Source of the DNA: Gp6-AA40 sp035647075 | Lineage (GTDB): Bacteria; Acidobacteriota; Vicinamibacteria; Vicinamibacterales; UBA2999 | Assembly (NCBI GenBank): GCA_035647075.1 | Contig: DASROF010000161.1 | Span: forward strand, 1-7,144 | Reading direction: 5' to 3' | DNA length: 7,144 nt | Shown here: piece after piece, positions 5,582 through 7,144 of the stretch | How the letters are laid out: each line of letters starts with the position of its first letter | Position numbering within the stretch: the first letter of the stretch is position 1 | Translations under genes and position numbers: made by a program | Notes under the pieces: generated by a model | The model's input: only the letters and a program-made list of their open reading frames with translations | Told to the model about the DNA's origin: nothing | Database searches by the model: none

Positions 5582-5640
5582 GTGACAAGTGACAGGTGAC
5601 AACTTGCAAGTGACAAGTCGCAAGTTGCCAGTGACAAGTC
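5580..5640. repeat. 7-base tandem repeat tract (AAGTGAC), iscS-iscU gap
   Basis: Eight full heptamers and a partial one follow in strict 7-base register: AAGTGAC, AAGTGAC, AGGTGAC, AACTTGC, AAGTGAC, AAGTCGC, AAGTTGC, CAGTGAC, AAGTC. The first unit overlaps the iscS stop codon. The units share the pattern AA(C/G)TNNC with the minus strand of the tract at 871-898. Some units are mutual reverse complements (AACTTGC with GCAAGTT), so the RNA could pair locally. Confidence 0.85.
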
Positions 5641-5644
5641 AGCC

Positions 5645-5669
5645 GTAGGGCACGCCTTCTAGGCGTGCC
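5645..5669. repeat. GTAG-led hairpin between iscS and iscU
   Basis: GTAG (5645-5648) precedes a perfect 9-bp stem, GGCACGCCT and AGGCGTGCC, around a TCT loop (5649-5669). It is followed by GGAGC, not T residues, so it is unlikely to terminate transcription on the plus strand. The iscU ribosome-binding site (GGAG, 5670-5673) sits directly at its base, so folding could affect access for ribosomes. It resembles the hairpins at 795-820 and 6131-6182. Confidence 0.75.
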
Positions 5670-5681
5670 GGAGCAAACAAG

Positions 5682-6113
5682 ATGGCTTATTCGAACAAAG
5701 TAATCGATCACTACGAGAATCCGCGCAACGTCGGCTCGCTGCCGAAAGACGATCTCAACGTCGGCACCGGACTGGTCGGCGCGCCGGAGTGCGGCGACGT
5801 CATGAAGCTGCAGGTCATGGTGAACCCGGACACGGGTGTCATCGACGACGCGAAGTTCAAGACGTTCGGGTGCGGCTCCGCGATCGCGAGCTCGAGCCTG
5901 GCCACGGAGTGGCTGAAGGGCAAGACCGTCGATCAGGCGCTCGCGATCAAGAACACCGAGATCGTGGCCGAGCTGTCGCTGCCGCCGGTGAAGATTCACT
6001 GCTCGGTGCTGGCCGAGGACGCGATCAAGGCGGCGATTGCCGACTACAAGAAGAAGCAGTCGGAAGCGAAGGGCGAGACGGCGGTCGAGCGGCCATCGCA
6101 ACCGATCGCGTAA
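5682..6113 (+). CDS. iscU: Fe-S cluster scaffold IscU
   Basis: A 143-residue scaffold on which IscS-derived sulfur and iron form [2Fe-2S] clusters. All expected ligands are visible: C37 and D39 in APECGD, C64 in TFGCGSAIASSS, and H106-C107 in LPPVKIHCS. LPPVK (100-104) is the known recognition motif for the HscA chaperone, which fits the hscB gene downstream. The N-terminus MAYSNKVIDHYENPRNVG is typical. The C-terminus has a charged tail of about 18 residues (KKKQSEAKGETAVERP) beyond the usual fold end, probably disordered. GGAG at 5670-5673, eight bases before the ATG, supports the start. The gap to iscS (100 bases) is filled by repeats, unlike the overlaps elsewhere in the operon. Confidence 0.97.
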   Translation: MAYSNKVIDHYENPRNVGSLPKDDLNVGTGLVGAPECGDVMKLQVMVNPDTGVIDDAKFKTFGCGSAIASSSLATEWLKGKTVDQALAIKNTEIVAELSLPPVKIHCSVLAEDAIKAAIADYKKKQSEAKGETAVERPSQPIA

Positions 6114-6129
6114 ATCGCCGCGTCTTACA

Positions 6130-6182
6130 TAGTGTCCGCCTTCAAGCGGACCTGCAGACGTAGTGTCCGGCTTGAGCCGGAC
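6130..6182. repeat. pair of GTAG-type hairpins between iscU and iscA
   Basis: Two related hairpins lie in tandem, both beginning TAGTGTCCG (6130-6138 and 6161-6169). The first pairs GTCCGC (6134-6139) with GCGGAC (6146-6151) around CTTCAA. The second pairs GTCCGGC (6165-6171) with GCCGGAC (6176-6182) around TTGA. Their loops are similar although the stem bases differ in a compensated way, which indicates selection for the fold. No T-run follows. They fill most of the 78-base iscU-iscA gap. Confidence 0.75.
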
Positions 6183-6191
6183 CAACTGACC

Positions 6192-6518
6192 ATGATTCAG
6201 ATCACGGAGATCGCCGCACGCAAGATCAAGACGCTGATGGCCAAGCAGGGCATCACCGATGGAGGTCTGCGCGTCGGAGTAAAGGGCGGCGGCTGCTCCG
6301 GGCTCAGCTACACGTTTGCCTGGGAGCGCGAGCCGCGGCTGGGCGATGAGGTGTTCGAGGGGCCCGAGGGCGCGAAGATCTTCATCGACCGCAAGAGCCA
6401 TCTGTTCCTCAACGGCACGACACTCGATTACGACACAGCGCTCCTCACCCAGGGCTTCGTCTTTCACAATCCGAACGCGAAGCAGACCTGCGGTTGCGGC
6501 AGCTCCTTCGGTGCATGA
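6192..6518 (+). CDS. iscA: A-type Fe-S carrier IscA
   Basis: A 108-residue A-type carrier that receives clusters or iron and passes them to target proteins. The three ligand cysteines are in their family positions: C35 in GGGCSGLSY, and C100 and C102 in TCGCGSSF near the C-terminus. MIQITEIAARKIKTLM is the usual start of the family, so ATG 6192 is chosen. An upstream in-frame start at 6132 would translate through the two hairpin repeats and is unlikely. The ribosome-binding site is poor (GAGCCGGAC belongs to the hairpin), so expression may depend on that structure or on reinitiation. The stop overlaps the next ATG as ATGA. Confidence 0.95.
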   Translation: MIQITEIAARKIKTLMAKQGITDGGLRVGVKGGGCSGLSYTFAWEREPRLGDEVFEGPEGAKIFIDRKSHLFLNGTTLDYDTALLTQGFVFHNPNAKQTCGCGSSFGA

Positions 6519-7144
6519 CCGATCCCATTCCCGTTCGTGCCGAGGCGGCTCTGGAATGCCGCACCTGCGGCGCCGGCGCGCCCGTTGACGAGCATTTCTG
6601 CCCGAATTGCAGCCGACTCCTGGCGCTTGGCCGCCACGGCGATTACTTCTCGTTCCTCGGGCTGCCGCGCAAGCTGACGATTGCCGCCGCAGAACTCGAG
6701 CAGAAGTTCCGTGAGCTGAGCCGCAAGTTCCATCCGGACTACTACTACAACGCCTCACCGGCGGAGCGCCTCGCGAGTCTCGAGCGCTCGTCGTACCTGA
6801 ACGACGCCTATCGGACGCTGCGCAACCCTGTTTCGCGCATTGAGCATCTTCTGGCGATCGAAGGGTTGCCGTCGGCGAAATCGGAAGAGGGAACGGCCAA
6901 AGTTCCACCCGACCTGCTCGAGGAAGTGTTCGCGCTCAACGAGGAGCTCGACGAGATCCGCGAGCAGCGCGAATCGGGAGCGGACGCCGGTGCGCTCTCC
7001 GTGCGACTCGACGGCGCGCGGAAGCCGATCGAGCGTAAGCGCGACCAACATGAGCGCCAGCTGCAGGATCTGGCGGCGCGCTGGGACAGCCAGGAAGAGG
7101 CGTCCGCACAGGACAAGCGGGCCACGCTCGAGGCGCTGCGCGAG
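6515..7144 (+). CDS. hscB: co-chaperone HscB with N-terminal zinc ribbon (3' truncated by window)
   Basis: The first 210 codons of an open frame that continues past the window. It is a J-domain co-chaperone that would bring IscU to HscA and stimulate its ATPase for cluster transfer. Residues 15-32 form a four-cysteine zinc ribbon (C15-RT-C18 ... C29-PN-C32). The J domain spans about 42-107: DYFSFLGLPRKL, FRELSRKFHPDYY with HPD at 73-75, and LNDAYRTLRNPVSRIEHLL. The IscU-binding helical domain begins near 130 (PPDLLEEVFALNEELDEI) and contains many charged residues. E. coli HscB lacks the ribbon; mitochondrial HSCB has one followed by the same DYFS start. The ATGA overlap with iscA and the natural family boundary support the ATG at 6515. 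hscA would be expected next. Confidence 0.9.
   Translation, partial: MTDPIPVRAEAALECRTCGAGAPVDEHFCPNCSRLLALGRHGDYFSFLGLPRKLTIAAAELEQKFRELSRKFHPDYYYNASPAERLASLERSSYLNDAYRTLRNPVSRIEHLLAIEGLPSAKSEEGTAKVPPDLLEEVFALNEELDEIREQRESGADAGALSVRLDGARKPIERKRDQHERQLQDLAARWDSQEEASAQDKRATLEALRE

Noticed and set aside
5649..5669. Hairpin as a rho-independent terminator after iscS.
   Set aside because: The stem is followed by GGAGCAAAC and not a T-run, and iscU must be expressed downstream; it fits the repeat family better.
5571..6908. Long open frame of 445 codons on the minus strand across iscU, iscA and hscB.
   Set aside because: It runs antisense to three clearly identified genes, crosses their intergenic repeats, is rich in Arg/Ala as expected of a GC-rich shadow frame, and matches no family.

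Overview
The window comes from a GC-rich bacterium with tightly packed genes, many joined by ATGA or TGATG overlaps. Gene content and the style of intergenic repeats (7-base tandem repeats, GTAG-led hairpins, CTTCGCG arrays) suggest an uncultured Acidobacteriota-like lineage. That placement is inference, because no marker gene is present.

Layout. Bases 1-60 hold the last codons of an upstream gene, overlapped by a small secreted protein of unknown function (57-422). Bases 423-931 hold no confident gene: there is a possible 45-residue single-helix membrane peptide (517-654), a perfect 26-bp palindrome, a CTTCGCG array and a 7-base repeat tract that runs into a promoter. Bases 932-3814 form a compact sulfur operon: a CysM-type cysteine synthase, a JAMM metallopeptidase (Mec type), and one long protein that fuses a CysO/MoaD-like sulfur carrier to a MoeB-type E1 and a rhodanese domain (MoeZ type). 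Bases 3815-3881 are a promoter region with two operators. Bases 3882-7144 are an isc operon in canonical order: iscR (Rrf2 family), iscS, iscU, iscA and a truncated hscB that runs off the end.

How it works together. The first operon holds the parts of the protein-thiocarboxylate route to cysteine known from Mycobacterium: E1/rhodanese charges the carrier with sulfur, CysM makes carrier-Cys, and the JAMM peptidase releases cysteine. The second operon spends cysteine sulfur on Fe-S clusters. The two appear to be wired together. A 21-bp inverted repeat (ATCCGAC...GTCGGAT), resembling the IscR type-1 site, occurs once before cysM and twice before iscR. In both promoters it starts on the last two bases of the -10 box. 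An Fe-S-sensing regulator probably controls cysteine supply and cluster assembly together.

Most unusual points: the carrier's Gly-Gly tail is internal to the fusion, with a second VAGG and an internal Shine-Dalgarno plus ATG just before the E1 domain; the shared operators; an HscB with an N-terminal four-cysteine zinc ribbon like the mitochondrial protein; and an IscR with altered cluster ligands and a helix-turn-helix insertion.
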